DNA of 64,000 bases from an uncultured Myxococcales bacterium. GTDB taxonomy: Bacteria > Myxococcota > Myxococcia > Myxococcales > Myxococcaceae. The notes below the pieces were generated by a model, which was given only the letters and a program-made list of their open reading frames with translations, was not told the origin of the DNA and made no database searches. This document shows, piece after piece, positions 40,468 to 50,695 of the stretch. Position numbers and translations under genes: made by a program. The stretch spans positions 1-64,000 of the forward strand of contig CALJKW010000039.1 in the NCBI GenBank assembly GCA_937980205.1, written 5' to 3'. The stretch's first letter is position 1. Each line of letters begins with the position of its first letter.

Positions 40468-40515
40468 CTCCCCCTTCCGCTTGCGCCGCCGCGGCGCCGT
40501 GTATACGGCGACGCC

Positions 40516-41148
40516 ATGGTGCTGGCGTTGATCCTCGCAGCGAGCTTCTGCACAGAGGCTCCTACGAAGTCGCCGAGCCGCTCCGTGGGCCGCGCGTCGA
40601 GCGGCTCTCTCGAGGGCGGCGTCGCGATCACCGAGTCCGAGTCACTGCGGGTCCTGCCGAAGCGACACAAGGCCCGCTGTCTCGTGTTCGGAACCGAGCG
40701 CCTCGCGCGTGCGCTCGAGGCCGCCGCCGCGAAGGTCGGCGGCCAGCCGCTCGGCGTCGGCGATCTGTCTCGGGCCTGTGGCGGCTCGATCGCTCCACTG
40801 TCGAGATCGCACCAGTCGGGCCGCGATGCCGACCTCGCGTTCTACGCAGTGAAGGGCCCGCTCGACGATCTCGAGGCGCTGAAGCCGGGCGAGCTCGACG
40901 TCGCGCGGCAGTGGCGCCTGGTCGCCGCGCTCCTCGAAGACCCAACGATCGAGGTGCGGTGGATGTTCGTCAGCGAGCCGATCCGCGCCGCGCTGCTCGC
41001 CGAGGGCGAGCGCGTGAAGGCCGATCCGGCGACGCTGGTGCGCGCGCGGCGCGTGCTCCACCAGCCTTCCGATGCGCCGCCCCACGACGATCACCTGCAC
41101 CTGCGCATCGCCTGCAGCGCCGACGAGGCCGCGGCCGGCTGCCGCTGA
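40516..41148 (+). CDS. Penicillin-insensitive murein endopeptidase-like protein (M74/MepA)
   Basis: A 210-aa protein with a short signal sequence (MVLALILAASFC). The zinc-binding motifs of the LAS/MepA group are present: SHQSGRDADLAF (His99, Asp106) and the C-terminal HDDHLHLRIAC (His190, His193, His195). MepA cleaves D-Ala-meso-diaminopimelate cross-links in peptidoglycan. It is shorter than Escherichia coli MepA (274 aa) and has additional Cys near the ends, perhaps for disulphide bonding. Predicted periplasmic or lipid-anchored (SFC could be a lipobox). Confidence 0.86.
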   Translation: MVLALILAASFCTEAPTKSPSRSVGRASSGSLEGGVAITESESLRVLPKRHKARCLVFGTERLARALEAAAAKVGGQPLGVGDLSRACGGSIAPLSRSHQSGRDADLAFYAVKGPLDDLEALKPGELDVARQWRLVAALLEDPTIEVRWMFVSEPIRAALLAEGERVKADPATLVRARRVLHQPSDAPPHDDHLHLRIACSADEAAAGCR

Positions 41149-41151
41149 AGG

Positions 41152-41943
41152 TCAGAGCTCGAACGGCGGTCCGGGCGGCAACCGCGGCACCGCACCGGCG
41201 AACGGATCCTTCTGGGGCGGGTACTTTACCTCCCAGAGGATGAGCCCCTGCGCCGGAGCCTTCACGCCGTCGAACGGCACCGGCTCTTCGAGCGCGCGCC
41301 GGTACGGCTCGAGCGCCAGCTCGCCGCGCGCGACCGCCACGGCGCCGCCGACGAGGTAGCGCACCATGTACCGCGCGAAGCCGTCGCCCACGATGCACAG
41401 CTCTGCCACGTGGCCGTGCACCTCGAGCCGCACGTCGCGCACCGTCCTCGGCTTCTGCGTGCTCGACTTGTCGTGGAACGCGAAGAAGTCGCGCGTGCCG
41501 ACGCTGAGCTTCAGCACCTCGAGCACTGCCGCCGGCTCGACGTCGGCCCGCCAGGCGAACGGCGCCCACGCCGGGTCGTCTCGAAGCAGCAGCCGGTACC
41601 GGTACTCTTTCGTCTGTGCCGCCCACTGCGGGTGGAACTTGCGCGGCGCCTCGCGCGACAGCGCGATCCCCACCGTCGGCGGCAGCCCGGCGTTGATGCG
41701 CTCGGCGACGTCTTGGGGGGCGACGTCTTCGACCACCCGCATGCCGAGCACCTGCATGCGGGCGTGGACTCCGAGGTCGGTGCGGCCGCTGGGGACCGGG
41801 TTCCGCGAGAAGCCCTGTGACCGCAGCGCGGCCATCAAGGTCTCTTGAACCGTGGGACCGAGCGGTTGCGACTGGTAGCCGCGAAACGCCCCTCCGTGGT
41901 ACCAACACCAGAGCGCAACGATCCTGGAGGGCTGCTCGTTCAT
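41152..41943 (-). CDS. truA: tRNA pseudouridine synthase A
   Basis: A 263-aa protein with the TruA catalytic motif GRTDLGVHA (Asp56), the RYRLLLR segment and the C-terminal GDGFARYMVRYLVGG. It isomerises uridines 38-40 of tRNA anticodon stems. The start is taken as ATG 41943, whose ATG pairs with the complementary ATG of the divergent gene at 41942 (both within CATG). No good ribosome-binding site is visible. It is convergent with the murein endopeptidase gene (3 bp). Confidence 0.95.
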   Translation of the reverse strand: MNEQPSRIVALWCWYHGGAFRGYQSQPLGPTVQETLMAALRSQGFSRNPVPSGRTDLGVHARMQVLGMRVVEDVAPQDVAERINAGLPPTVGIALSREAPRKFHPQWAAQTKEYRYRLLLRDDPAWAPFAWRADVEPAAVLEVLKLSVGTRDFFAFHDKSSTQKPRTVRDVRLEVHGHVAELCIVGDGFARYMVRYLVGGAVAVARGELALEPYRRALEEPVPFDGVKAPAQGLILWEVKYPPQKDPFAGAVPRLPPGPPFEL

Positions 41944-42805
41944 GGCAGACCAGTGGCTGTACCGGAATGCAGATCTCATCTTGGGACCGGTGCCGGCGGC
42001 CCAGATCATCGAGAAGATCTACTCGCACGAGCTGGACGGCAAGAGCGAGGTTCAAGTGATGGGCAGCGGCCAGTTCCGCCGCCTCATCGAGATCGAGGCG
42101 TTCCGCGTCCACCTCGCCAAGGCGGACGTGAAGAAGAAGGTCGAGAAGCTCGCCGACGCCACCGCGAAAGATCGCGCCAAGAAGCGCAACATCACGCTCG
42201 TCATCGCCGGCGTCGTGATCGCCATCATCGCCGGCGGCGTCATCGCGGCCGGCCAGTACCTCGCCGTCCACACGCCGGGGAAGTCGAGCGAAGATCTCTA
42301 CGCCGACCTCATCACCGTCGACCCGCCGACCGTCACCCGCGCCCGCGCCGGCGAGAGCGAGGAGCTCGTCGACTACCCCGGCAACGTGCCCGGGCAGCCG
42401 AAGCCGAAGCCTCCGCCGGGTGAGCAGCTCGCCAACAACGTGCCGAAGCCGCAGCCCAAGCCCCGGCCGCCCGGAGAGCCGAAGCCCAAGCCGGGCGAGG
42501 AAGACCCCGACGGCATGTCGCTCGGCCAGGTCGACCAGGCCGGCATCAACGACGTCGTGAAGAAGCACCAGAAGGGCCTCTTCCCCTGCCTCGCCAAGGC
42601 GGCGAAGCCGGGGCAGGTCATCAAGGTGCCCATCGAGTTCACCGTCGCCTCAGGCAAGGTCAGCAAGGTGTGGATCGACAACCCCGACCTCAAGAACGAC
42701 GCGATGCTCTCGGAGTGCCTGATGAACGAGCTGCGCAAGTGGCCCTTCAAAGAGGCCCAGAACGCTTCTGTTGGCTTGAGCTTCAACATCGGCAAGAAGG
42801 GGTGA
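41942..42805 (+). CDS. AgmX/PglI-type protein (GYF_2-like domain, TM helix, Pro linker, TonB-like C-terminus)
   Basis: A 287-aa protein. The N-terminal 60 residues (WLYRNADLILGPVPAAQIIEKIY) resemble a GYF_2 domain, followed by a basic helical stretch and a TM helix (residues about 80-105). A Pro/Lys linker (PKPKPPPG, PKPQPKPRPPG) and a C-terminal domain with FPCLAKAAKPGQ...VPIEFTVASGKV...ECLMNELRKWPF follow, as in the AgmX/PglI gliding-associated family. The pattern is consistent with energy transduction to the outer membrane. SD GGAGG at about 41926-41930. The start codon overlaps the truA start. Confidence 0.85.
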   Translation: MADQWLYRNADLILGPVPAAQIIEKIYSHELDGKSEVQVMGSGQFRRLIEIEAFRVHLAKADVKKKVEKLADATAKDRAKKRNITLVIAGVVIAIIAGGVIAAGQYLAVHTPGKSSEDLYADLITVDPPTVTRARAGESEELVDYPGNVPGQPKPKPPPGEQLANNVPKPQPKPRPPGEPKPKPGEEDPDGMSLGQVDQAGINDVVKKHQKGLFPCLAKAAKPGQVIKVPIEFTVASGKVSKVWIDNPDLKNDAMLSECLMNELRKWPFKEAQNASVGLSFNIGKKG

Positions 42806-42806
42806 C

Positions 42807-43382
42807 GTGAGCGACCTCCGTCAAACCGTCCTTCACGCGTCGAAGCGCTTCAAGTCGTCCTGGGTCGAGATGGGCAAGCTGCTCGTCGAGGTCCTGCAGA
42901 AAGAGGCCTATCGGGAGTGGGGCTTCGAGAGCTTCGAGGCGTACTGCTACAAAGAGCTGCGCCTGAAGAAGTCGACCGTCGACAAGCTGACGCGCAGCTA
43001 CAGCTTCCTCGACAAGCACGAGCCCAAGGCCATGTCGCAGCCGGACATCGCCGAGGTCGCGCCCCCGTTCGAGGTCGTCGAGGTGCTGGCCGGCGCCGAA
43101 GCGCGGGGAGATCTCTCCGCGCAGGAGTACCGGTCGATCCGCGACTCGATCTGGAACCCCGAGGTCGCCGTCAGCGAGCTCAAGCGCGACATCAGCGAGA
43201 AGTTCGGGCCGCCGTCGCCCAAGCCGGACGACAGCCAGCAGATGAAGCGCCTGGCCACCATGGCGAAGAAGCTGGCCGAGGAGCTCGAGGCCTTCAAGAA
43301 GGTGCCCCGCGCGGTGGCCGAGCGGGCGAAGGCGCTGGCCGACGACGTCGCGGAGCTGGTACGGCCGGACGCCGAAGCCTGA
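42807..43382 (+). CDS. Hypothetical soluble protein with HTH-like segment
   Basis: A 191-aa protein starting at GTG 42807, 1 bp after the preceding stop. It is charged and helical. Residues about 36-68 (YREWGFESFEAYCYKELRLKKSTVDKLTRSYSFL) resemble a helix-turn-helix of the type found in chromosome-partition and phage regulators. The C-terminal half is coiled coil (KRLATMAKKLAEELEAFKKV). It could be a DNA-binding regulator, but no family signature is clear. Confidence 0.7.
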   Translation: MSDLRQTVLHASKRFKSSWVEMGKLLVEVLQKEAYREWGFESFEAYCYKELRLKKSTVDKLTRSYSFLDKHEPKAMSQPDIAEVAPPFEVVEVLAGAEARGDLSAQEYRSIRDSIWNPEVAVSELKRDISEKFGPPSPKPDDSQQMKRLATMAKKLAEELEAFKKVPRAVAERAKALADDVAELVRPDAEA

Positions 43383-43440
43383 ACCGGTGGGGGAATGACG
43401 GCGGGGCGGGAATTGGTTACCGATCTCCTACACAACGTGA

Positions 43441-43473
43441 AGCGGGCCGGCCTTCAGCCCGCTATAGAGTTTT
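43441..43473. terminator. Hairpin between the hypothetical gene and clpX
   Basis: AGCGGGC (43441-43447) and GCCCGCT (43457-43463) form a 7-bp stem with a 9-base loop, followed by ATAGAG and TTTT (43470-43473). It may end the upstream transcript, although the T-run is not directly adjacent. The rest of the 127-bp gap before clpX shows no clear promoter. Confidence 0.35.
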
Positions 43474-43509
43474 CCAACTGCGGCACCTGAGGCTAGGCTC
43501 GAAGACGAG

Positions 43510-44790
<1,281 letters not shown>

Positions 44791-44808
44791 GGGCAGCTTC
44801 GCTGCGAC

Positions 44809-45981
44809 TTAACGCCTGTAGAGGCGCGTCGAGCTTCCTTCCGGCACCGTCACGCACGTGCTCGTGATCGCCTGCACGCGCGGGCCGTAGTTCTCGAGGA
44901 CGATGTTGTCGCCCGAGCGGGCCAGCACGAACGGCCCGGCGTCGGGGCGGCCCGCGTCGAGGACGACGCCGTTGTCCCAGCCGAACGGGCCGGGCACGAA
45001 GACGGCCCAGCCCGGCGGCAGCGGGAAGCCCGTCGACATCCGGTGATCGACGAGCATGACCTCGGACCCGAGCATCGTCTCGTTCTGCACCCAGATGCCC
45101 TCGGGGCCCAAGGCGACGGCGGTCGGAGACGTCAGCATCGTGCAGCGCTGGCCCCCATCGGCCACGTAGCCGGGGATTCGGGCGGCGCACCACTGGTTGC
45201 CCCGGATGAACGCCACGTCGTTCCCCGTACGCCAGAGCACGTTGTTCATCCGGATGGGGGCGGGCACGGAGGTGACGCCGCCGTCCCTCCACAGCCACGT
45301 CGCGCTGTTGAGCCCGAGCAGCAGGGCCTCGTCCGCGCCCGGGATGATCGCCTGGTGAGCGCTCGTCATGAGCGCATCGGTGAGCTCGAACGAGCCGCCG
45401 TCTTCGACCCAGCGCTCGAGGCGGGTGCCGGTGCTCAGCCAGAGCGTCGAGCTCCAGCGGGCGACGAAGGGGAAGCCCTCGAACTGCCGACCGGCGTCGA
45501 GCACGTCCACCGTGTCGGCGTTTCTGCAGAGCACGAGGCCGCCCGGCGTGAAGTCTCCGCGGTCGCACCGCCCGGGGACGAGGATGCTGCCCGCATCGCG
45601 CCGCTCGGCGGCAACGATGACGTTCGCCTGCGCGGTGCCGAAGTTCGGCTCGAAGCGCGCGGCGAGGTGGTACGTGCCGGGTACCGTCGGCGTGAACGAG
45701 ACGTCCGTCTCGAAGCCGTCGTTCGTCGCGCGCGGCTCGGTGCTCGTGTGCGCGATCGGGTTGCTGCTCGGGTCCAGCACGGAGACCGTGACGCTCGTCG
45801 GCACGCGCATCCCACAGCTCACCGGCAACAGCGCGGTCACGGTGACCGGCTGCCAGGCGGTGGCGAACGACGGCGAGACGGGCGTCGCGCCCGTGACCAC
45901 ACAGAGGTCCTGATTGCAGACGCAGCCGCCGAGCGCGAGCAGCGCCGCGCACGACAGCAGCCAGAGCCGCCTCAGTTGCAC
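44809..45981 (-). CDS. Hypothetical lipoprotein (390 aa)
   Basis: A GTG start at 45981 (MQLRRLWLLSCAALLALGGC) gives a signal peptide with lipobox LALGGC, followed by CVCNQDLC. The mature part is beta-rich with Ig-like strands (VTVTALLPVSCG, TYHLAARFEPN) and then propeller-like repeats (GFPFVARWSSTLWL, VALGPEGIWVQNETML). It overlaps the preceding gene's stop by 10 bp, so it is translated with it. Surface or periplasmic; function unknown. Confidence 0.75.
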   Translation of the reverse strand: MQLRRLWLLSCAALLALGGCVCNQDLCVVTGATPVSPSFATAWQPVTVTALLPVSCGMRVPTSVTVSVLDPSSNPIAHTSTEPRATNDGFETDVSFTPTVPGTYHLAARFEPNFGTAQANVIVAAERRDAGSILVPGRCDRGDFTPGGLVLCRNADTVDVLDAGRQFEGFPFVARWSSTLWLSTGTRLERWVEDGGSFELTDALMTSAHQAIIPGADEALLLGLNSATWLWRDGGVTSVPAPIRMNNVLWRTGNDVAFIRGNQWCAARIPGYVADGGQRCTMLTSPTAVALGPEGIWVQNETMLGSEVMLVDHRMSTGFPLPPGWAVFVPGPFGWDNGVVLDAGRPDAGPFVLARSGDNIVLENYGPRVQAITSTCVTVPEGSSTRLYRR

Positions 45982-47381
45982 GAGCCCCAGCTCGGGTTGC
46001 ACCACGAGGCGTCGCGCTTCACCGAGCGCGTGACGTCGCGCGTCCAGGTGACTCCGTCGGTCGAGAGCGCGAGGGTGTAGTCGAGGCGGCTCCACGTGCT
46101 GCCGTAGTAGAGCAGCTCGCGGGGCAGCGTGAAGCGGTAGCGCGAGTCGTTGCCGACGCGGCCGCGGTACTCGAGCCAGCGCGCAGGCTGCTCGACGCCG
46201 TCGAGCTTCAGCTCCACCCGCGCCGCGAGCAGGCCGGGGCGGGCAGAGTCGGTGATGCCCGGCACCCAGGCGTCGAGCTCGACGAAGCTGCAGGCGCGCT
46301 CGTAGATGTAGCCGTCGAGCACGATGGGCTCGGGGACGCCGGCGCGCGCGGTGCAGTCGCGCGACAGGCTCGAGCCCAGGTTGCCGAACCAGCCGATCGC
46401 CGGCGGGGCCTTCTGCTCGATGGGGAAGCGGTAGTTCGCCCCGTCGAGCGAGTCCCACGCGGGCTGGCAGGAGAGGCCCGTGTTCTGGAACCAGACCTCG
46501 GCCTCGCGCGCTCCGGCGGGGACGGTGAAGGTGAACGGCAGCGGGCGCTCGCGCGTGAGGTCGGGGACCCCGTTCGGCGCGTCGAAGGTGCGGACGCTCT
46601 GCTGGACGACCTGGCCGCCCGGCTGGAAGCGGACGAAGCCGGTGATGTCCCAGCGGGCGGCGCCACCGCTCGAGCCGCGGCACTTCGTCAGGCGCGACGG
46701 CGCGTACTCGATGGTGCCGGTGCCAGCGGCCATCAGCGGGCCGTGCTGCTCGAGGGTCCAGTCGCTCTTGAACTCGAGGACGGCGCGCGCGCTGCCGGCG
46801 GGGCGGCAGACGCTCGCGTCTTCGGCGATCGCCCACTGGTTGTTGGCGACGAGCTCGTACGCGTCGAAGTCGCCGGGCACGCGGTTGTGATCGAACACGC
46901 GAGAGCCGTCGGAGAGGCGCTGGTACGGCATCAGCTGCAGGCGCGCGCGCTGCAGCGAGGTCGCGCTCTGGCCGGGGCTCACCGTCTTGCGGTCGATGCG
47001 CACCTGGTACCGCTGGTAGCCCGCGGGAGCGCCCGAGACCTTCGCCGCCTGCTTCCTGCTCCACGTGCTCGCGTCGGTGTTGCGCCACTGCACCCACGTG
47101 GTCGCTCCGGGCACGACGGCCGAGGTCGCCACGTCGATGGTCGCCTGCCAGACGAACCAGCACGCGCCGCCGCTGTCGCAGACCGTGGCGTAGCCGGTCG
47201 TCCCGGTGGCGCGCTCGGCCTTGCGCAGCACGAGCTGGCACGAGCGGTCGGCGCGATCGGACGCGACCCCCTGCTCGACGTCGGCCTCGACGTCTTCGGT
47301 GCCCTGGGTGACGACGGCTTCCGGAGCGCACGCCGCGAGGACGAGCAGACAGGTGAGGAGATGTGGGCGCATGACGGACAT
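45972..47381 (-). CDS. Hypothetical lipoprotein (469 aa)
   Basis: Start ATG 47381 (or ATG 47372) gives MSVMRPHLLTCLLVLAAC, a lipobox at Cys18. The rest is beta-rich with many Trp and paired Cys (DSGGACWFVWQ, CRGSSGGAARWDITG, CNPSWGSCN at the end), like jelly-roll or carbohydrate-binding modules in general appearance. No catalytic motif is recognised. It is encoded 13 bp after tatD and overlaps the next lipoprotein gene. Confidence 0.75.
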   Translation of the reverse strand: MSVMRPHLLTCLLVLAACAPEAVVTQGTEDVEADVEQGVASDRADRSCQLVLRKAERATGTTGYATVCDSGGACWFVWQATIDVATSAVVPGATTWVQWRNTDASTWSRKQAAKVSGAPAGYQRYQVRIDRKTVSPGQSATSLQRARLQLMPYQRLSDGSRVFDHNRVPGDFDAYELVANNQWAIAEDASVCRPAGSARAVLEFKSDWTLEQHGPLMAAGTGTIEYAPSRLTKCRGSSGGAARWDITGFVRFQPGGQVVQQSVRTFDAPNGVPDLTRERPLPFTFTVPAGAREAEVWFQNTGLSCQPAWDSLDGANYRFPIEQKAPPAIGWFGNLGSSLSRDCTARAGVPEPIVLDGYIYERACSFVELDAWVPGITDSARPGLLAARVELKLDGVEQPARWLEYRGRVGNDSRYRFTLPRELLYYGSTWSRLDYTLALSTDGVTWTRDVTRSVKRDASWCNPSWGSCN

Positions 47382-47394
47382 GCGCTTAACCGCT

Positions 47395-48168
47395 TCAGTC
47401 GAGCCGATGCAAGCCGAAGAAATCCCGGGCCGTTTTCGTGGTGTGACGCGCGGTCTCTTCGGGCGTCTCGCCTCGGGCCTTCGCGACGGCCTCGAGGACG
47501 CGCGGGAGGAACGCCGGCTCGTTGCGGCGCGGAGCTCCCGGCGGCGAGAGAAACGGCGCGTCCGTCTCGAGCATGAGCCGCCCAGGCGGGATTCTGCGCA
47601 CCAGCTCGACGAGGTGCGTGCCGCGGCGCTCGTCGCAGATCCACCCGGTGATGCCGATGTGCAGGCCGAGCGCGAGGTAGTCGTCGAGGGCGCGGGCGTC
47701 TCCGGTGAAGCAGTGGATGACGGCGCGCTTCGGCCGGTGCTTCTCGACAAGGCGCTTCACCTCGTCGAAGGCGTCGCGCTCGTGCAGGAACAGCGGCTTG
47801 CCCAGCCGCGCGGCGAGCTCGAGCTGCGCTTCGAAGCAGGCGAGCTGCGCGTCGCGAGGAGAGAAGTTGCGGTTGAAGTCGAGGCCGCACTCTCCGATCG
47901 CGACGGGGTCGAGGGCAGCGAGCTCGTCGAGGTGGCGCGGCTCGAAGTCCTTCGCGTGGTGCGGGTGGATGCCGGCGGTCGCGCAGAGGCCGTGCTCTTG
48001 GGCGAGCCAGGCGGCTTTCCGCGAGCCCGCGACGTCGGTGCCGGTGATGACGAGGTCGACGCCGGCGTCCTTCGCGCGCTTCAGGACTTGCGGCAGATCC
48101 GCCTCGAACGAGCGGTGCGCGAGGTTCACGCCGATGTCGACGAGGGCAGTCGGAGTTGCCCCTCTCAT
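47395..48168 (-). CDS. tatD: TatD-family metal-dependent DNase/hydrolase
   Basis: A 257-aa protein with the TatD TIM-barrel motifs: VDIGVNLAH (in place of the usual D-x-H-x-H), GIHPHHA, GECGLDFNR, FLHERDA, HCFTG and LETDAPFLSP. The first motif VDIGVNL lacks the His-x-His seen in most bacterial TatD, resembling the TatD proper subgroup (IGVNL). These enzymes act as 3'-5' exonucleases and D-aminoacyl-tRNA deacylases. The start ATG 48168 has a good ribosome-binding site (AGGAAG). It heads an operon with two lipoproteins. Confidence 0.92.
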   Translation of the reverse strand: MRGATPTALVDIGVNLAHRSFEADLPQVLKRAKDAGVDLVITGTDVAGSRKAAWLAQEHGLCATAGIHPHHAKDFEPRHLDELAALDPVAIGECGLDFNRNFSPRDAQLACFEAQLELAARLGKPLFLHERDAFDEVKRLVEKHRPKRAVIHCFTGDARALDDYLALGLHIGITGWICDERRGTHLVELVRRIPPGRLMLETDAPFLSPPGAPRRNEPAFLPRVLEAVAKARGETPEETARHTTKTARDFFGLHRLD

Positions 48169-48259
48169 GGCTTCCTGGGCTTCGAGCTCGGGATTCAAAA
48201 CTGCGTGTCCTCTGACGCTATTCCCCGCGGTGACTGACGTCGTGTAGCCTGCGCGGCCA

Positions 48260-49528
48260 ATGTTGTTTCGCTTGATCGTCTTTGCCGCGTTCTGCTCCTG
48301 CAAGCAGGGCGAGTCTTCCAAACCCGAACCTTATGCATGTGAGTGCCCGGCGCAGTCCGCCGCGGCGGCCGTCGATCCGAAGCAGCTCGCTTCTTCCGAA
48401 TCCAAGACGCCGGCTCAGCAGAAGGAGCCGACCGTCGCGATCCCGCACGTCGCTCCGCTCGCGGTGTGCGAGGCCGACGGCAAGCTGCCGCTCGAGGCCG
48501 CGCGCGACTTCTTCGATCGCAACGAGTACGAGAAGGCCCTCTCGTGCGCGGCCCAGGCGTCGGCGCTGTTCCCGAACGACGCGGTCGCTCACACCGAGCG
48601 CGCGAACGCGCTCGCCGCGCTCGGCCGCGATGAAGAGGCGAAGATGGCGTACGCGCGCGCGCTGGCGGTCGACCCCGACTCGCTCGACGCGCTGATGGGC
48701 GCGGCCCACTTCTACGCGGTGACGCTGCCGTCGACGCGCGAGAACGACGAGCTCGGCTCGCTGTACGCCGAGCGCGGCCTCGACGTCGCGAACGCGTCGA
48801 AGGACGAGGAGTCGGCCGTGCAGATGGGCCGCATCTCCGCGATGGCGTTCAACGACCTCGGCCAGCCCGCCGACGCGCTCGAGCGCGCCGACTGGGTGCT
48901 CGAGCACGTGAAGGGCCACGTCGACCCCGACGCGTCGTACGAGCGCGCGCTCGCGCTGTTCGAGCTGTGCCGCTTCAACGAGGCCAAGGCGGCGTTCACG
49001 TCGCTGCTCGCCGACCCCGAGCGCGGCGCTCACGCGCACCACCACCTCGGTCTGTTGTTCGAGCGCGAGGGCAAGCTGAAGGACGCCGAGAAGCACTTCA
49101 CCGCCGCCCGCGAGCGCTCGAAGGACGACTTCCCCGAGCCCGTGCTCTTGACCGAGGACGAGTTCCGCGCCGAGGTGAAGAAGGCCGTCGCGAAGCTGCC
49201 CGAGGACATGAAGCGCGACATCCGCGGCGTTCCGGTGAGCACGGAAGATCTGCCCGGCACCGATGACCTGAAGGCCGTCGAGCCTCCGCTGTCGCCGACG
49301 ATCCTCGGCCTGTTCCGCGGGCCGCCGCTCGACGAGGCGTGCACTCCCGAGCCGGGCGCCGCGGCCGATGCTCCGTGCCGCTCCGTCGTGCTGTACCGGA
49401 AGAACCTCGCGCGCGCGGTGAAGACGAAGGAAGAGCTCATCGAGCAGATCCGCGTCACCTTGTTGCACGAGGTCGGACATCTGCGCGGAGAAGACGACTT
49501 CGAGCTGGCGGCTCGCGGCCTCGAGTGA
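48260..49528 (+). CDS. TPR lipoprotein fused to a minimal zincin metallopeptidase
   Basis: A 422-aa protein with a short signal ending in a lipobox-like AFCSC. Residues about 75-290 contain four to five TPR repeats (ALSCAAQASALFPNDAVAHTERANALAALGR, EEAKMAYARALAVDPD). The C-terminal 100 residues form a minimal zincin: RVTLLHEVGHLRGEDD has HEVGH (403-407) with the G-x-x-D extension. It could clip substrates recruited by the TPR array. It overlaps the methyltransferase gene by 4 bp. Confidence 0.85.
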   Translation: MLFRLIVFAAFCSCKQGESSKPEPYACECPAQSAAAAVDPKQLASSESKTPAQQKEPTVAIPHVAPLAVCEADGKLPLEAARDFFDRNEYEKALSCAAQASALFPNDAVAHTERANALAALGRDEEAKMAYARALAVDPDSLDALMGAAHFYAVTLPSTRENDELGSLYAERGLDVANASKDEESAVQMGRISAMAFNDLGQPADALERADWVLEHVKGHVDPDASYERALALFELCRFNEAKAAFTSLLADPERGAHAHHHLGLLFEREGKLKDAEKHFTAARERSKDDFPEPVLLTEDEFRAEVKKAVAKLPEDMKRDIRGVPVSTEDLPGTDDLKAVEPPLSPTILGLFRGPPLDEACTPEPGAAADAPCRSVVLYRKNLARAVKTKEELIEQIRVTLLHEVGHLRGEDDFELAARGLE

Positions 49529-50691
49529 GCAAGGGCCCGCCGGTGGTGGTCGTCTCGGGGAAAGCGGCGAAGGCGCTTCGCCGTGGCTACCCGTGGGTCT
49601 ACCGCCAGGACATCGAGGACGGTGACGCGGGCCCCGGCGCCGTGGTGCAGGTCGTCGACGCCCAGAAGAACGCCATCGGGCAGGCCTTCTGGGCCTCCGC
49701 GTCGCCGATCGCGCTGAGGCTCGTCGCGCGCGCGCCGGTGAAGGTCGACGACGCGCTGCTCGAGCGCCGGCTCGGAGACGCGCTGCGCCGCCGCGCTCCC
49801 TACGCCGGCCGCGATGCCTATCGCATGGTGCACGGCGAGGCCGACGGGCTCCCCGGGCTCTTCGTCGACAAGTACGGCCCCGCGCTCGTGATGCAGACCT
49901 TGAGCGAGGGCATGAACGAGCGCCGCGAAGGCCTCGCGCGCATGCTCTGCGAGCTCACCGGCGCGAAGCTCGTGGTCGCCCGTGACGACGGCTCGGGTCG
50001 CGACTTCGAGAAGCTGCCCCGCGAGAAGCGCGTGCTCGTCGGAAAAGGCTCTACCGAGGTGCAGTGGCACGAGGGCGCCACCGTCTTCTCCGCGGACCTG
50101 ATGGCCGACTTCAAGACCGGCTCGTTCCTGGACCAGGTCGACAATCACCTGCGCGCCGCCGAGCTCGCCGGCGGCGAAGCGCTCGACGCCTTCAGCTACC
50201 ACGGAGGCTTCGCGCTCGCGCTCGCCCGCACCTGCTCTTCGGTGATCGCCATCGAGCAGGACGAGGCCGCCGCCGCGCGCTGCGCCGCGAACGCCACCGC
50301 GAACGCCGCTCACAACGTGACCGTGCACAACACCAACGCGTTCGACGCGCTGAAGGCGTTCGACGTCGAGGGGCGAAAGTTCGACACCATCGTCATCGAC
50401 CCGCCGGGGCTCATGAAGCGCAAGAGCGGGCAGGGCGGAGCGCTGCGCGCGTACCACGAGCTCAACCTGCGCGCGATGCGGTGCCTCAAGCCCGAAGGGC
50501 TGCTCGTGTCGTGCTCGTGCAGCGGCAAGCTCTCGCGCGACGACTTCGAGGGCATGCTGAAGGACGCGGCCGCCGACGCGAAGCGGCAGGTGCAGGTCAT
50601 CGAGCGCCGCGGCGCCGGGCTGGATCACCCGACGCTGTTCGGTCTGCACGAGACCGAGTACCTCAAGTGCTACCTCTTGCGGCTGCTGTGA
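49525..50691 (+). CDS. RlmI-like 23S rRNA (cytosine-C5) methyltransferase
   Basis: A 388-aa protein: N-terminal PUA domain (KAAKALRRGYPWVYRQDIE...GAVVQVVDAQ), a central beta region (HGEADGLPGLFVDKYG) and a Rossmann SAM-methyltransferase domain (LDAFSYHGGFALALAR; the catalytic segment IDPPGLM; SCSCSGKLS). This is the RlmI/YccW architecture, which methylates C1962 of 23S rRNA. The GTG start at 49525 overlaps the zincin gene stop (GTGA). Confidence 0.92.
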   Translation: MSKGPPVVVVSGKAAKALRRGYPWVYRQDIEDGDAGPGAVVQVVDAQKNAIGQAFWASASPIALRLVARAPVKVDDALLERRLGDALRRRAPYAGRDAYRMVHGEADGLPGLFVDKYGPALVMQTLSEGMNERREGLARMLCELTGAKLVVARDDGSGRDFEKLPREKRVLVGKGSTEVQWHEGATVFSADLMADFKTGSFLDQVDNHLRAAELAGGEALDAFSYHGGFALALARTCSSVIAIEQDEAAAARCAANATANAAHNVTVHNTNAFDALKAFDVEGRKFDTIVIDPPGLMKRKSGQGGALRAYHELNLRAMRCLKPEGLLVSCSCSGKLSRDDFEGMLKDAAADAKRQVQVIERRGAGLDHPTLFGLHETEYLKCYLLRLL

Positions 50692-50695
50692 GCCT

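Noticed and set aside
40291..41148. The RHH gene as an antitoxin with a downstream toxin
   Set aside because: The following gene has clear MepA zinc motifs and a signal sequence, so it is not a known toxin of type II systems.
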